In this document: positions 43,801 to 51,198 of the stretch, piece by piece
Layout of the letters: the number at the start of each line of letters is the position of its first letter
How positions within the stretch are numbered: position 1 is the stretch's first letter
Source: J095 sp964517605
GTDB lineage: Bacteria > Chloroflexota > Anaerolineae > 4572-78 > J111
NCBI GenBank assembly: GCA_964517605.1
Contig: CAZFCE010000006.1
Coordinates: forward strand, 1-64,000
Length of the DNA stretch: 64,000 bases
Reading direction: 5' to 3'
Made by a program: the position numbers and the translations under genes
Notes under the pieces: generated by a model
Seen by the model: only the letters and a program-made list of their open reading frames with translations
Told to the model about the DNA's origin: nothing
The model's database searches: none

Positions 43801-45614
43801 TCCCCCGCTCTACCGCCCGCACCGCGCCGGCTGCGCCGGAGCCGGAACCGGACGACGCCAACACCCCGGACTGGTTATTAAACCTGGACATCCAGCCGCC
43901 GGAGGCCGCCGAAGAAACCGATATGCCGGATTGGCTGGCCGATTTATCGCCGGGTGATAACGCCCCAACCGGCCCCGATCCCGATAAATTCAACTGGCCC
44001 GGCGATCACGCCGATAATTGGCCGGAGACGGACGCCGAAGCCCCCGCCGCCGAAACAGCCACGGCAGAAGACGATTTAACGCTCCCGGATTGGCTCAAAG
44101 ATGCCTCGGTGGATGATATTGACACGCCGGACTGGTTGCGAGAGGATACGACTCCAACTGCTCCCCCCAGCGGCGCGGCCAAAAACCCGCCATTACCGGC
44201 GAATTGGCTATCAAAATTGCAGCAATCGGCCAAAAATACGGCAGATACAGCCTTTGATTGGGAAGAGGAGCCGCCGGACCAACCGCCCGCCGGAGATACC
44301 TCGCCAAAAAAATCTGAGGGTGAGTCCTCCCGCGAGCAGCTACCGGCAGCGGTAGCCGGGGACTCACCGGAAAGCATCACCGTAACCACCGAACCCGCGC
44401 CGGAACCCGGCCCGCCCGTTGCCCGCAAAGCGCTGGCCTGGCTTGAATCTTACGCGCCGGGGCCGGCAACAGAAGGCGAAAGCATAAAAATGCCCGAAAC
44501 AACCGGCATGCTGGCCGGGATTTCGGCTTTTTTGCCGGCAGAAAAAGTAACCATCCCGGCTACCGCGCCCGGCGTTACCGCCGACAACCTGGCGGTGGCT
44601 GCGCAGCAATTTTACCAGATTGCCACGCAGCCGCCCCAACCAGCCACGCTGCCGCCCGCCATCTCCTTGCCGGAAAAGCTGGCTAACCGGGCGGCGCGAG
44701 CGGCCATGTACCTGCTGTTTATGGGATTGGTGGCGCTGCCCCTGCTGCTGGGCTGGCAAAATGCCGATGGCGGCCCCATTACCGAGCCGGCGCGCGATTT
44801 TAGTGACACGCTCGATAGCCAGCGCCGTCAGCTTATCAGCGAACAACTGGGCCTGATTGATTTGCAGCCGCCCGACGCGGTGGCGCTGGTTTCGTTTGAT
44901 TACAACGCCGGCACTCAGGGCGAAATGCAACCGCTGGCCGAAGCCGTGCTGAACCGGCTCAAAGGCCAGGGCATGCGGATTATCACCATCAGCCTGGAAC
45001 CCGAAGGAGCCGCCATTGCCCAGCGCACCATTGATAAACTGCTGGCTCCCAAACAAGAGGTGTACGGGCAAAAAATTGTTAACCTGGGCTTTTTGCCCGG
45101 CCAGGCGGCGGCCATCCGGCGGCTGATTACCGGCGAAACCGGCCTGCCCGACCTGCCGGATTTTTCGCAGAATACCGCGCTGGGCAACCTGACCGGCTGG
45201 AGCGATGTAAAAAATCTTGATGCCGCCGGCGTGGTGGTAACACTGGCCGATAACCCGGCCACCGCCCGCTGGTGGATAGAACAACTGCAACTGGCCCGGC
45301 CTCGCGCCGATGACCAACAGCGTTATCTGCTGGCCGCCACCAGCGCCGCCGCCGAGCCGTTTTTAGCGCCTTACCGCAAAACCGAGCAACTCAATGGGCT
45401 GATTGCCGGTATTACCGGCGCGGCGGCTATTGAAGCCGGACGCAAAACGGTTGGCCCGGCCCGGCAAATGATTGATAGCATGAGCGTGGCTCACCTGTTG
45501 GTAGTAATTTTAATTGCGCTTGGCACTATTGTGGGCTGGATGCCGCCCGATGTCTTTAGCGGCGTTTCGCCCCAAACCGCCAATCCCAACCCAGAAAACG
45601 AGTTAACCCGGTAA
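40848..45614 (+). CDS. giant acidic PDWL-repeat membrane protein
   Basis: 1588 residues. Residues about 1-1280 are acidic, rich in Pro, Ala and Glu, probably disordered, and carry about 38 DWL motifs (mostly xPDWL), each a hydrophobic patch in acidic sequence. Residues about 493-890 are eight near-identical tandem units of 47-61 residues. A membrane helix follows at about 1287-1305, then a folded domain of about 230 residues, and a second membrane helix near 1545-1562. If the N-terminus is cytoplasmic, the folded domain is outside. The regular short motifs suggest a multivalent docking scaffold, perhaps for a partner encoded in the same operon. No named family recognised. Confidence 0.75.
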   Translation: MAENKTSQQKPKKLSRLAPPASAPATPKVIEQVPGWLRMLLGKYGEAQGKLIGLREDAEHDMQYPPPAASAPAFAPAISDEEHDDISALLSQMAEEGLPQQVARRSVSSVEWGNYPAEEPADDSIDDVLFELGGRQPAAEEPPSPASDWVPGITLSADEETAAADIPDWLKDDQPAAAPAPQSPAPAAAAFDIPDWLSNIETEPSTPAAPEPVQPAAEAEFDIPDWLSTMAPPAAAAETTPTAPSETVADIADWDVPDWLTEDETPAPTGNEAAIESLFSDLPGAQPAGLGVPDWLKTAPELPASFAPAADDVPDWLASMGSIPAETTDDRVEDQSQFPEPDWMTEVETSSALDAPIQIESQPDDNAGDWLSSLRASMPAETAPTAPVEPEEPAAPEVDLPDWLSEMTMATASASTPEAETSMPDWLAAPPEVNEVPLMPAHADVLPEIADEPDQPAAISDWLTAETEAAEEEAPDWLAELPESDQVEPTSPAEDDIDMPDWLRAAAPVPSPEVEAEAEEEAPDWLAELPAAETEPAAPAEDDIDMPDWLRAAAPVPSPEVKEEAEEETPDWLAPESGEEEAPDWLAELPETDQTEPAEDDLDMPDWLRAAAPVPSPEVEEEIEEEETPDWLAELPAAETEPAAPAEDDLDMPDWLRAAAPVPSPEVEEETEEEETPDWLAPEAEEEEAPDWLAELPAAETEPTAPAEDDLDMPDWLRAAAPVPSPEVEEEIEEEETPDWLAPEAEEEEAPDWLAELPAAETEPAATAEDDLDMPDWLRAAAPVPSPEVEEETGEEEAPDWLAELPAAETEPAATAEDDLDMPDWLRAAAPVPSPEVEEEAEEEETPDWLTAEAKEEEEAPDWLAELPAAETEPAATAEDDLDMPDWLRLRTTTYAAEPAAKEEEEAPDWLAELPEPDQAAPESTAAEAGPDWLTNLRAPAPTPDWLAEPEPTGDEDDSWLTGLNEPAKGEAAEEDPTPDWLINLPRSTARTAPAAPEPEPDDANTPDWLLNLDIQPPEAAEETDMPDWLADLSPGDNAPTGPDPDKFNWPGDHADNWPETDAEAPAAETATAEDDLTLPDWLKDASVDDIDTPDWLREDTTPTAPPSGAAKNPPLPANWLSKLQQSAKNTADTAFDWEEEPPDQPPAGDTSPKKSEGESSREQLPAAVAGDSPESITVTTEPAPEPGPPVARKALAWLESYAPGPATEGESIKMPETTGMLAGISAFLPAEKVTIPATAPGVTADNLAVAAQQFYQIATQPPQPATLPPAISLPEKLANRAARAAMYLLFMGLVALPLLLGWQNADGGPITEPARDFSDTLDSQRRQLISEQLGLIDLQPPDAVALVSFDYNAGTQGEMQPLAEAVLNRLKGQGMRIITISLEPEGAAIAQRTIDKLLAPKQEVYGQKIVNLGFLPGQAAAIRRLITGETGLPDLPDFSQNTALGNLTGWSDVKNLDAAGVVVTLADNPATARWWIEQLQLARPRADDQQRYLLAATSAAAEPFLAPYRKTEQLNGLIAGITGAAAIEAGRKTVGPARQMIDSMSVAHLLVVILIALGTIVGWMPPDVFSGVSPQTANPNPENELTR
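42327..43511 (+). repeat. tandem coding repeat, eight units, inside the PDWL gene
   Basis: Units begin with EDD(I/L)DMPDWLRAAAPVPSPEV and repeat seven times nearly unchanged at DNA and protein level; the eighth diverges after PDWLR. Two unit lengths occur: 47-48 residues, and 57-62 residues with an added TPDWLAPEAEEEE-type insert. The first two units are offset by 141 bases. Low divergence implies recent expansion and likely length variation between strains; assembly errors are also possible here. Confidence 0.9.
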
Positions 45615-46273
45615 TGGAAACACTTGGGGTATTGATTGCCGCCGGCCTGACGCTGATGGTGTTTAGTTATATTTTTGGCGATAACGCGCTGTTTAAACTC
45701 GCGGCGCATGTTTTTGTGGGCGTGGCCATTGGCTACACCACGGTAGTGGTAGTGTACCAGTTGGTGCCCCAGTTAGAACCGGGAAATATTTTACGGGTTT
45801 TTCCGGCCCTGATTTTATGCTTTTTATTGATTTTCAAAGTCCGGCCCACGCAGGGTAATGTGGCCAACACGCTGGGCAGCGTGGCGCTGGCCTTTGTGCT
45901 GGGCGTAGGCGCGGCGTTGGCCATTGGCGGCGCGTTATTTGGCACGTTAATGCCGCAAGTGGCGGCGGTAGCAACCGTGTCGTTAAATCCCAACCAATAC
46001 CAGCCCGGCGCGGGGCAGGTGGACTGGCTCAACAACATCATCATTGTAATTGGCACCATTGGCACCTTTTTTTATTTTACCTTTACCGTGCGCGCCACCG
46101 GGCCGTTGGGCGGCCTGCGCGAAGGTTTGGTGCGGTTTTTTGCCGGTATGGGCCGGTTGGTGATTATTTTTACTCTGGGCGCGTTATTTGCCAACACCTT
46201 CAGCGCCCGGATTGCCCTGTTAATTGCCAGATTGCAGTTTTTGTTTGATTTGCACCACCTGATGGGCAGGTAA
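45614..46273 (+). CDS. polytopic membrane protein, function unknown
   Basis: A 219-residue hydrophobic protein with about six membrane segments (for example LIAAGLTLMVFSYIFG, VGVAIGYTTVVVVYQL, LALAFVLGVGAALAIGG-like). No motif of a known transporter. The ATG overlaps the PDWL stop as TAATG, so the two are translationally coupled. The next gene starts four bases after its stop. Confidence 0.65.
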   Translation: METLGVLIAAGLTLMVFSYIFGDNALFKLAAHVFVGVAIGYTTVVVVYQLVPQLEPGNILRVFPALILCFLLIFKVRPTQGNVANTLGSVALAFVLGVGAALAIGGALFGTLMPQVAAVATVSLNPNQYQPGAGQVDWLNNIIIVIGTIGTFFYFTFTVRATGPLGGLREGLVRFFAGMGRLVIIFTLGALFANTFSARIALLIARLQFLFDLHHLMGR

Positions 46274-46277
46274 GCCA

Positions 46278-48020
46278 ATGGCCGCAGCGCCCCCCAAAAG
46301 CATTTTAATCGCCGAATGCGGCAGCACCAACACCACCGCCGTGTTGATTGAACGCGCCGGGCCAACCTACCGGCTGGTTGCCGCCGGACAAGCGCCCAGC
46401 ACCCACGCCGCCCCGTGGGAAGACATCACTTTGGGCGTGCAAGAAGCTATCCGGTTTATTGAAAAACAACTCAACCGCACCCTGTTAGCGCCGGGCGGCT
46501 GGCCCATTACCCCCCAAAGCGCCTCGCGGCAGGGCGCCGACGCCTTTTTGATTGTATCGAGCGCCGGGCAGCCGCTCCGCGCTGTGTTGCTGGGCCTGAC
46601 TCACGCCATCAGCCTGAACAGCGCCCGCCGGGCGGCGGCCCGCACCTATACCCACGTTACCCGCTCAATTGCGCTGGATGCCGGCCCGCAAGCCTACTTG
46701 CGCCACCCCGAAGCGTTAATCGCCGCGTTGCGCGCCGAAAACCCGGAGGTAATTGTGCTGGCCGGCGGCACGGACAACGGCGCGGAACAGCCGGTGCTGG
46801 CCTTAAGCCAGATGGTGGCGATGGCGCTGAGTTTATCAACCGAAAAACCCGCGGTGGTGTACGCCGGCAACGCCGAGTTGCGCCCGCCGCTGGCCGATAT
46901 TTTAGGGTCACTGACGGCGCTCAAATCGGTGAATAACGTGCGCCCGGCGCTACACACCGAGAATATGGACGCCACCCGGCAAGAACTGGAACAGCTTTTT
47001 GTGCAGCAAAAAATGCTGGCGCTGCCGGGTTTTGATAAATTAAAAAACTGGTCGCACCACCCCATAACCCCGGCCTATAAATCGTTTGAGCGGCTGGTAG
47101 CTTTTTTGGGCCAAAACCGCTCGATTAACGTTTTGGGGGCCAACGTGGGCAGCCGCAGCACCGTTATTTCAACCTGCTACCAAAACCGGCTCAACACCAC
47201 CGTGCGCAGCGATGTGGGGCTGGGGCAGGGGCTGGCCGCCCTGTTGCGCCAAACGCCCATCGCCAAAATTCAGCGGTGGTTGCCGTTTGAAATTTCTGCG
47301 GCAGAGCTGCACCATCAGCTTTTAAACAAAAGCCTGCACCCCAACACCATTCCCACCAGCCCCGAAGATTTGATGATAGAACACGCCGTGGCCCGCGAGG
47401 CGCTCCGCGCGGTAGCCCGCCAGGCCGAACACGATTTGCCGGAGCATCAGTGGCATTTGCTGATTGGGGCCGGCAAACCGCTCACCGGCGCGCCGCAAGC
47501 CGCGCATGCGGCAATGGCGTTAATTGATGGACTGGAGCCGTGGGGCGTAACCAAACTGGCGCTGGACCGCAACGGCGTGGTTAATTTGCTGGGCGCGGTG
47601 GCCGCCGTTGAGCCGGTGGCGGCGGCGCAGGTAGCCGCCACCGATACGTTTCTCAATTTGGGCACGGTCATTGCGCCCGCCGGGCACGGCACGCCGGGCC
47701 AAACGGCCATCAAAATAAAAATTACGCGGGCCGATGACGAGGCCGAAGAGTACGACATTCCATTTGGCGCGATTGCCGCCATTGATTTACCGGAATCGCA
47801 CAAAGCCACCGTTGACATAAAACCAACCCGGCAATTTGATATTGGCCTGGGCCAGCCGGGGCGCGGCGCCATTGCCGAAGTGGAAGGCGGGCTGCTGGGC
47901 CTTATCATTGATGCCCGTGGCCGCCCCCTGAAACTGGCCACCAACGAAGCCGACCGCCGCCAGCAACTAAACCAGTGGTTAAAAGCCCTGAACATAAACT
48001 ATGCGCCTCCCGTCAACTAA
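46278..48020 (+). CDS. MutL/GlmL-like ASKHA ATPase
   Basis: A 580-residue protein resembling MutL/GlmL, the ASKHA-fold protein encoded between the glutamate mutase subunits MutS and MutE in clostridia and thought to be its reactivating chaperone. The phosphate-1 motif reads ECGSTNTTAVL with Glu13 where DxGST is usual. The segments LGLTHAISLNSARRAA and VIVLAGGTDNGAEQPVL fit the family. No glutamate mutase subunit or B12 enzyme is in the window; instead it sits in a membrane-protein operon. Its role is probably ATP-driven remodelling or energising of that complex, by inference. It overlaps the next gene by 20 bases. Confidence 0.75.
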   Translation: MAAAPPKSILIAECGSTNTTAVLIERAGPTYRLVAAGQAPSTHAAPWEDITLGVQEAIRFIEKQLNRTLLAPGGWPITPQSASRQGADAFLIVSSAGQPLRAVLLGLTHAISLNSARRAAARTYTHVTRSIALDAGPQAYLRHPEALIAALRAENPEVIVLAGGTDNGAEQPVLALSQMVAMALSLSTEKPAVVYAGNAELRPPLADILGSLTALKSVNNVRPALHTENMDATRQELEQLFVQQKMLALPGFDKLKNWSHHPITPAYKSFERLVAFLGQNRSINVLGANVGSRSTVISTCYQNRLNTTVRSDVGLGQGLAALLRQTPIAKIQRWLPFEISAAELHHQLLNKSLHPNTIPTSPEDLMIEHAVAREALRAVARQAEHDLPEHQWHLLIGAGKPLTGAPQAAHAAMALIDGLEPWGVTKLALDRNGVVNLLGAVAAVEPVAAAQVAATDTFLNLGTVIAPAGHGTPGQTAIKIKITRADDEAEEYDIPFGAIAAIDLPESHKATVDIKPTRQFDIGLGQPGRGAIAEVEGGLLGLIIDARGRPLKLATNEADRRQQLNQWLKALNINYAPPVN

Positions 48021-49104
48021 AATAAATCCCAAAAGCCGAATTACTGTGCAGCGCGCGCTGCCCGCGCCGGGCGAAATTCTGGTGAATCCGGGCGAAGCCG
48101 TAACCGCGCTCACCCCGGTGGCCCGCGCTGAAACCGCCGGCGGCCACCGGGTAATTGAGGTAAGCCGCCAATTGGGGCTATCGCCATCGGCGGCCAGCGC
48201 GCTGATTCAGGTTGAAGTTGGCGATTACGTGGAAGCCGGCCAGGTGGTGGCCGCACACAAAGGCCGGTTGTCGCTACTGGAACAAACGGTGTATGCCCCC
48301 GCTGCCGGGCATGTGGCGGCCATTGGCGTGGGCTGGGTTTTGCTGGAAACGGAGCCGCTTGTCACCGAAATTGAGGCGTTTATCAACGGCGTGGTTACGC
48401 GGGTGGTGGGCCACCAGAGCGTTATCATTGAAGCCGATGGAGCCATTGTTGAAGCGACGTGCGGTTTTGGCGGCGAAGCGCATGGCCGGTTGCAACGGGT
48501 AGTTAACGCCCCCTACGAGGCGCTCAGCCTGGAGGCCCTTAAAGAAAGCGCCAGCGAAACAATTTTGCTGGCCGGGCGCACCATTGACGAGAAAACGCTG
48601 CGCAAAGCTGATGAGTGGCAGGTGCGCGGAATCATTGTGGGCAGCATCCCGGCCTCGCTATTGCGGCTTGACCCGCCGGTTGAGGTGCGGGTGGTGGCCA
48701 CCGAAGGTTTTGGCGATGTGCCAATGTCGCCGTACACGTTTGGGGTGCTTACCCAGCTAAGCCGCCGCGAAATTTCTATCCGCGGGCAAACGCCGGGGCT
48801 TACCCACCAGGCCGATAATCCGCTTTCGGATTTGCCGCCCGTTATTTTAGCGCCCAATCCGCTGCCGGCGCGCGGCAGTTATGTGGGCTTGCCCGCCGCG
48901 CCCAAAAAAGAAGCAGCCACGGCTCAACCCGGCAGCAAAGTGCGGGTAATCCAGGGCAAATTGCTGGGCGCAAATGGCACCATTGACCTGATTCCCCCGG
49001 AACCGCAAGCCACCGCCGCCGGCCTGATTGCCCCCGGCGCGTTTATCAAACTAAACAACGATGTGCATTACATCCCCTGGGCCAACCTGCAACTGATCGA
49101 GTAG
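48001..49104 (+). CDS. barrel-sandwich-hybrid-like protein after the MutL-like gene
   Basis: A 367-residue soluble protein with no signal peptide. Residues 55-120 resemble a biotinyl/lipoyl barrel-sandwich fold without the modified Lys motif (VEVGDYVEAGQVVAAHKG, VYAPAAGHVAAI). Such folds also occur in RnfC and membrane-fusion proteins. The C-terminal third has beta-rich segments with a KOW-like SKVRVIQGKLLGANGTIDLI piece. It overlaps the MutL-like gene by 20 bases, so the two are probably partners. Family not identified. Confidence 0.65.
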   Translation: MRLPSTKINPKSRITVQRALPAPGEILVNPGEAVTALTPVARAETAGGHRVIEVSRQLGLSPSAASALIQVEVGDYVEAGQVVAAHKGRLSLLEQTVYAPAAGHVAAIGVGWVLLETEPLVTEIEAFINGVVTRVVGHQSVIIEADGAIVEATCGFGGEAHGRLQRVVNAPYEALSLEALKESASETILLAGRTIDEKTLRKADEWQVRGIIVGSIPASLLRLDPPVEVRVVATEGFGDVPMSPYTFGVLTQLSRREISIRGQTPGLTHQADNPLSDLPPVILAPNPLPARGSYVGLPAAPKKEAATAQPGSKVRVIQGKLLGANGTIDLIPPEPQATAAGLIAPGAFIKLNNDVHYIPWANLQLIE

Positions 49105-49156
49105 CCGCCCAAACTTTCCCGCCTCAAAACCAGTTTTTTGGAGTGCTTGAATTTTT

Positions 49157-49197
49157 CTATATTTAGTGGTATTATTAGCAACAGATACTAAATATAG
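49157..49197 (+). promoter_or_regulatory. AT-rich perfect inverted repeat (operator or weak terminator)
   Basis: CTATATTTAGT (49157-49167) and its exact complement ACTAAATATAG (49187-49197) are separated by 19 bases and followed by a run of T. It lies between the operon end and the next gene. The T-run fits a terminator; the AT-rich arms and long loop fit an operator. Confidence 0.5.
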
Positions 49198-49225
49198 AGT
49201 TTTTTAATTTGCAATTTCCGATATT

Positions 49226-49252
49226 TTGACATAAAATAAAACGACATAATAT
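49226..49252 (+). promoter_or_regulatory. candidate promoter for the LPXTG-like gene
   Basis: A perfect TTGACA (49226-49231) is followed by TAATAT (49247-49252) with a short 15-base spacer, inside a very AT-rich stretch. The gene starts 65 bases downstream. Confidence 0.4.
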
Positions 49253-49316
49253 TCTCGCTATTTGCCTGTATTGTTACCGGTTGCGGTTACAATACTTTTA
49301 AAGAAGGAGCGCTCGC

Positions 49317-49817
49317 GTGGAAGAAGAAAGCACCCATCAAAGCAGGTTATTTGTAATTTTGGCCATTGCCTTAATTGGATTACTGGTACTGGGGTTGCTG
49401 GGGATTGGCGGCGTTTTTGTCATTCGCCAAAATTTGCAGGAACAAGCGGCGTTAGCGCAACCCACCCCTACATTGATGATTAAACTGCCCAACCCAACCG
49501 CTACCTTCACCCCCGTAAAACCGGCAGCCACCAATACGCCTATGCCCACCGCCACCAATACTCCGGTAGTAGAAGCCGGCAATAAAGTTGCGGCGGCAGG
49601 AGAAAAGGCCGCGGTGAGTAATCCCGCCGGCAGCCAGCCAACCAAACCGGGGCTACCGATACCCAACAAAAACCCGGCAACCAGCCCGGAAAAAGTAGCC
49701 AAAGAACAACCCAAAGCCGTACCCAACACTGGCTGGGGCGGCCTGGAAATTGCGCTGATTGCCATAGGCCTGGTTATTGTGTTGTTTGTGGCCCGCCGGT
49801 GGCGCATGTCAATGTAG
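49317..49817 (+). CDS. cell-surface protein with LPXTG-like C-terminal signal
   Basis: 166 residues starting at GTG, with AAGGAG eight bases upstream. An N-terminal membrane helix (about 10-37) precedes a Pro/Thr/Ala-rich linker (ATNTPMPTATNTP). The C-terminus has VPNTG near residue 136, a hydrophobic stretch, then RRWRMSM, the order expected of a sortase sorting signal. No sortase gene is in this window, so it may instead be a two-helix membrane protein. A strong terminator follows. Confidence 0.65.
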   Translation: MEEESTHQSRLFVILAIALIGLLVLGLLGIGGVFVIRQNLQEQAALAQPTPTLMIKLPNPTATFTPVKPAATNTPMPTATNTPVVEAGNKVAAAGEKAAVSNPAGSQPTKPGLPIPNKNPATSPEKVAKEQPKAVPNTGWGGLEIALIAIGLVIVLFVARRWRMSM

Positions 49818-49847
49818 TTTTTATCCAGAAAAAGCGAACCTTACCAA

Positions 49848-49884
49848 AAACAGAGGCAACATAAACGCCTCTGTTTTTGTTTTG
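49848..49884 (+). terminator. rho-independent terminator after the LPXTG-like gene
   Basis: A perfect 8-bp stem ACAGAGGC/GCCTCTGT (49850-49857, 49867-49874) with a nine-base loop is followed by TTTTGTTTTG. Confidence 0.85.
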
Positions 49885-49998
49885 AGGAAAAGCCATTTAT
49901 GCCCGGCCAAAAATATAACCAATTTTAGATAAAGTTCTGATTATTATTAAATCCGATTGGTTTATAATTTTAAAAATCAACTCCAGGCGGAATCCAAT

Positions 49999-51195
49999 AT
50001 GCACATTTTATTTATCAGCCCGTACATTCCTTCGCTGGTTAGGGTGCGCCCTTATAACATAATCAAACACCTGGCCGAGCGTGGGCACGAGATTACCTTG
50101 CTGGCGCTCATCCCCCCCGATGAAGATGCCAGTACCCTGACGCCGCTGGGCGAATGGTGCCGGCGGGTTCACGGCGTGTCTTTACCCCGCTGGCGCACGT
50201 TGTGGAACGGCCTCCGGGCGTTGCCCCAATTTTCCACCCCGGTTCAGGCGGCCTATTCGCGCTCGCCTCAAATGGCCGAGCTAATCCGGCAGACAACCAC
50301 CAAAGAAACCTTTGATGTGGTGCATGTGGAACACATGCGCGGGGCCGAATTAGCCAGCGCGGTCAACAACCATCCGGTTGTGTTTGATTCGGTTGATTCG
50401 ATTACCCTGCTGTTTGAGAAGGTGCTGGCCGCCGGGCCAACGTGGCGCAGCCGGTTTTTGGCCAACCTGGAGATGAACCGCAATCGCGCTTATGAAGGCC
50501 AGCTTACCCACCGGTTCAGGCGGGTGCTGGTCACATCGCCCCAGGATAAAGCGGCGCTGGTGAGCCTGGCAGCCAACCAACTCCAGGCCGACCGGCGAAT
50601 TATGGTGCTGCCCAACGGTGTTGACCTGGATTATTTTTCGCCGTTAACCACGCCGCGTGCGGTTGATACGCTGGTGTTCAGCGGCAAAATGAGCTACCAC
50701 GCCAACGTAGCCGCCGCCACGGATTTGATTACGCAGGTGATGCCGCTCATCTGGCAACAGCGCCCCACCATAAAACTGACCCTTGTAGGCAAAGACCCCT
50801 CGCCGGCGCTGCTGGCGTTAGCCGCCGACCCGCGCATTACCATTACCGGCACCGTGCCGGATATGCGCCCGCACATTGGGCAGGCCGCGCTCACCATTTT
50901 GCCCATGCGGTACGGCGTCGGGATTCAAAATAAAGTGCTGGAAGCTATGGCGATGGCCACGCCGGTGATCACCTCAACCAAAATGTTGGGCGCGTTGCAA
51001 GTTAGCGCCAACCGGGATTTGATTGTGGCCGATACGCCGCAAGAAATGGCCGACAGCGCCCTGCGGCTGCTGGATGACGCCGTTTTACGGCAGCAAATAG
51101 GCGAGGCGGGGCGGCAATACGTAGAAAATTACCACAACTGGCGCGAGGTGGCGCGCAAACTCACGGCGGTTTACACCGAGGCCGCCGCCGGGTAA
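49999..51195 (+). CDS. GT4-family glycosyltransferase
   Basis: A protein of 398 residues from the ATG at 49999, which starts MHILFISPYIP and has an AGGCGGA site; the frame runs 14 codons further upstream without a better start. GT-B fold: the N-domain has RVRPYNIIKHLAERGHEITL, the C-domain has VFSGKMSYHANVAAA, VGKDPSPAL and the donor-site motif PMRYGVGIQNKVLEAMA. The last matches sugar transferases of the PEP-CTERM/exosortase-associated type (TIGR03087-like). It adds a nucleotide-activated sugar to an exopolysaccharide or glycan. A TATAAT at 49963-49968 could serve as -10. It converges with the O-antigen ligase gene, only three bases apart. Confidence 0.85.
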   Translation: MHILFISPYIPSLVRVRPYNIIKHLAERGHEITLLALIPPDEDASTLTPLGEWCRRVHGVSLPRWRTLWNGLRALPQFSTPVQAAYSRSPQMAELIRQTTTKETFDVVHVEHMRGAELASAVNNHPVVFDSVDSITLLFEKVLAAGPTWRSRFLANLEMNRNRAYEGQLTHRFRRVLVTSPQDKAALVSLAANQLQADRRIMVLPNGVDLDYFSPLTTPRAVDTLVFSGKMSYHANVAAATDLITQVMPLIWQQRPTIKLTLVGKDPSPALLALAADPRITITGTVPDMRPHIGQAALTILPMRYGVGIQNKVLEAMAMATPVITSTKMLGALQVSANRDLIVADTPQEMADSALRLLDDAVLRQQIGEAGRQYVENYHNWREVARKLTAVYTEAAAG

Positions 51196-51198
51196 CGG

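Noticed and set aside
42529..43993. Long minus-strand open frames (332 and 455 codons) inside the PDWL gene
   Set aside because: They mirror the GC-rich tandem repeat; their translations are low-complexity Arg/Pro/Ser strings with no independent start region, and the plus-strand gene is fully coupled to its neighbours.
46278..49104. Glutamate mutase operon
   Set aside because: Neither MutS- nor MutE-like subunits nor a B12-binding DxHxxG motif occur near the MutL-like gene.
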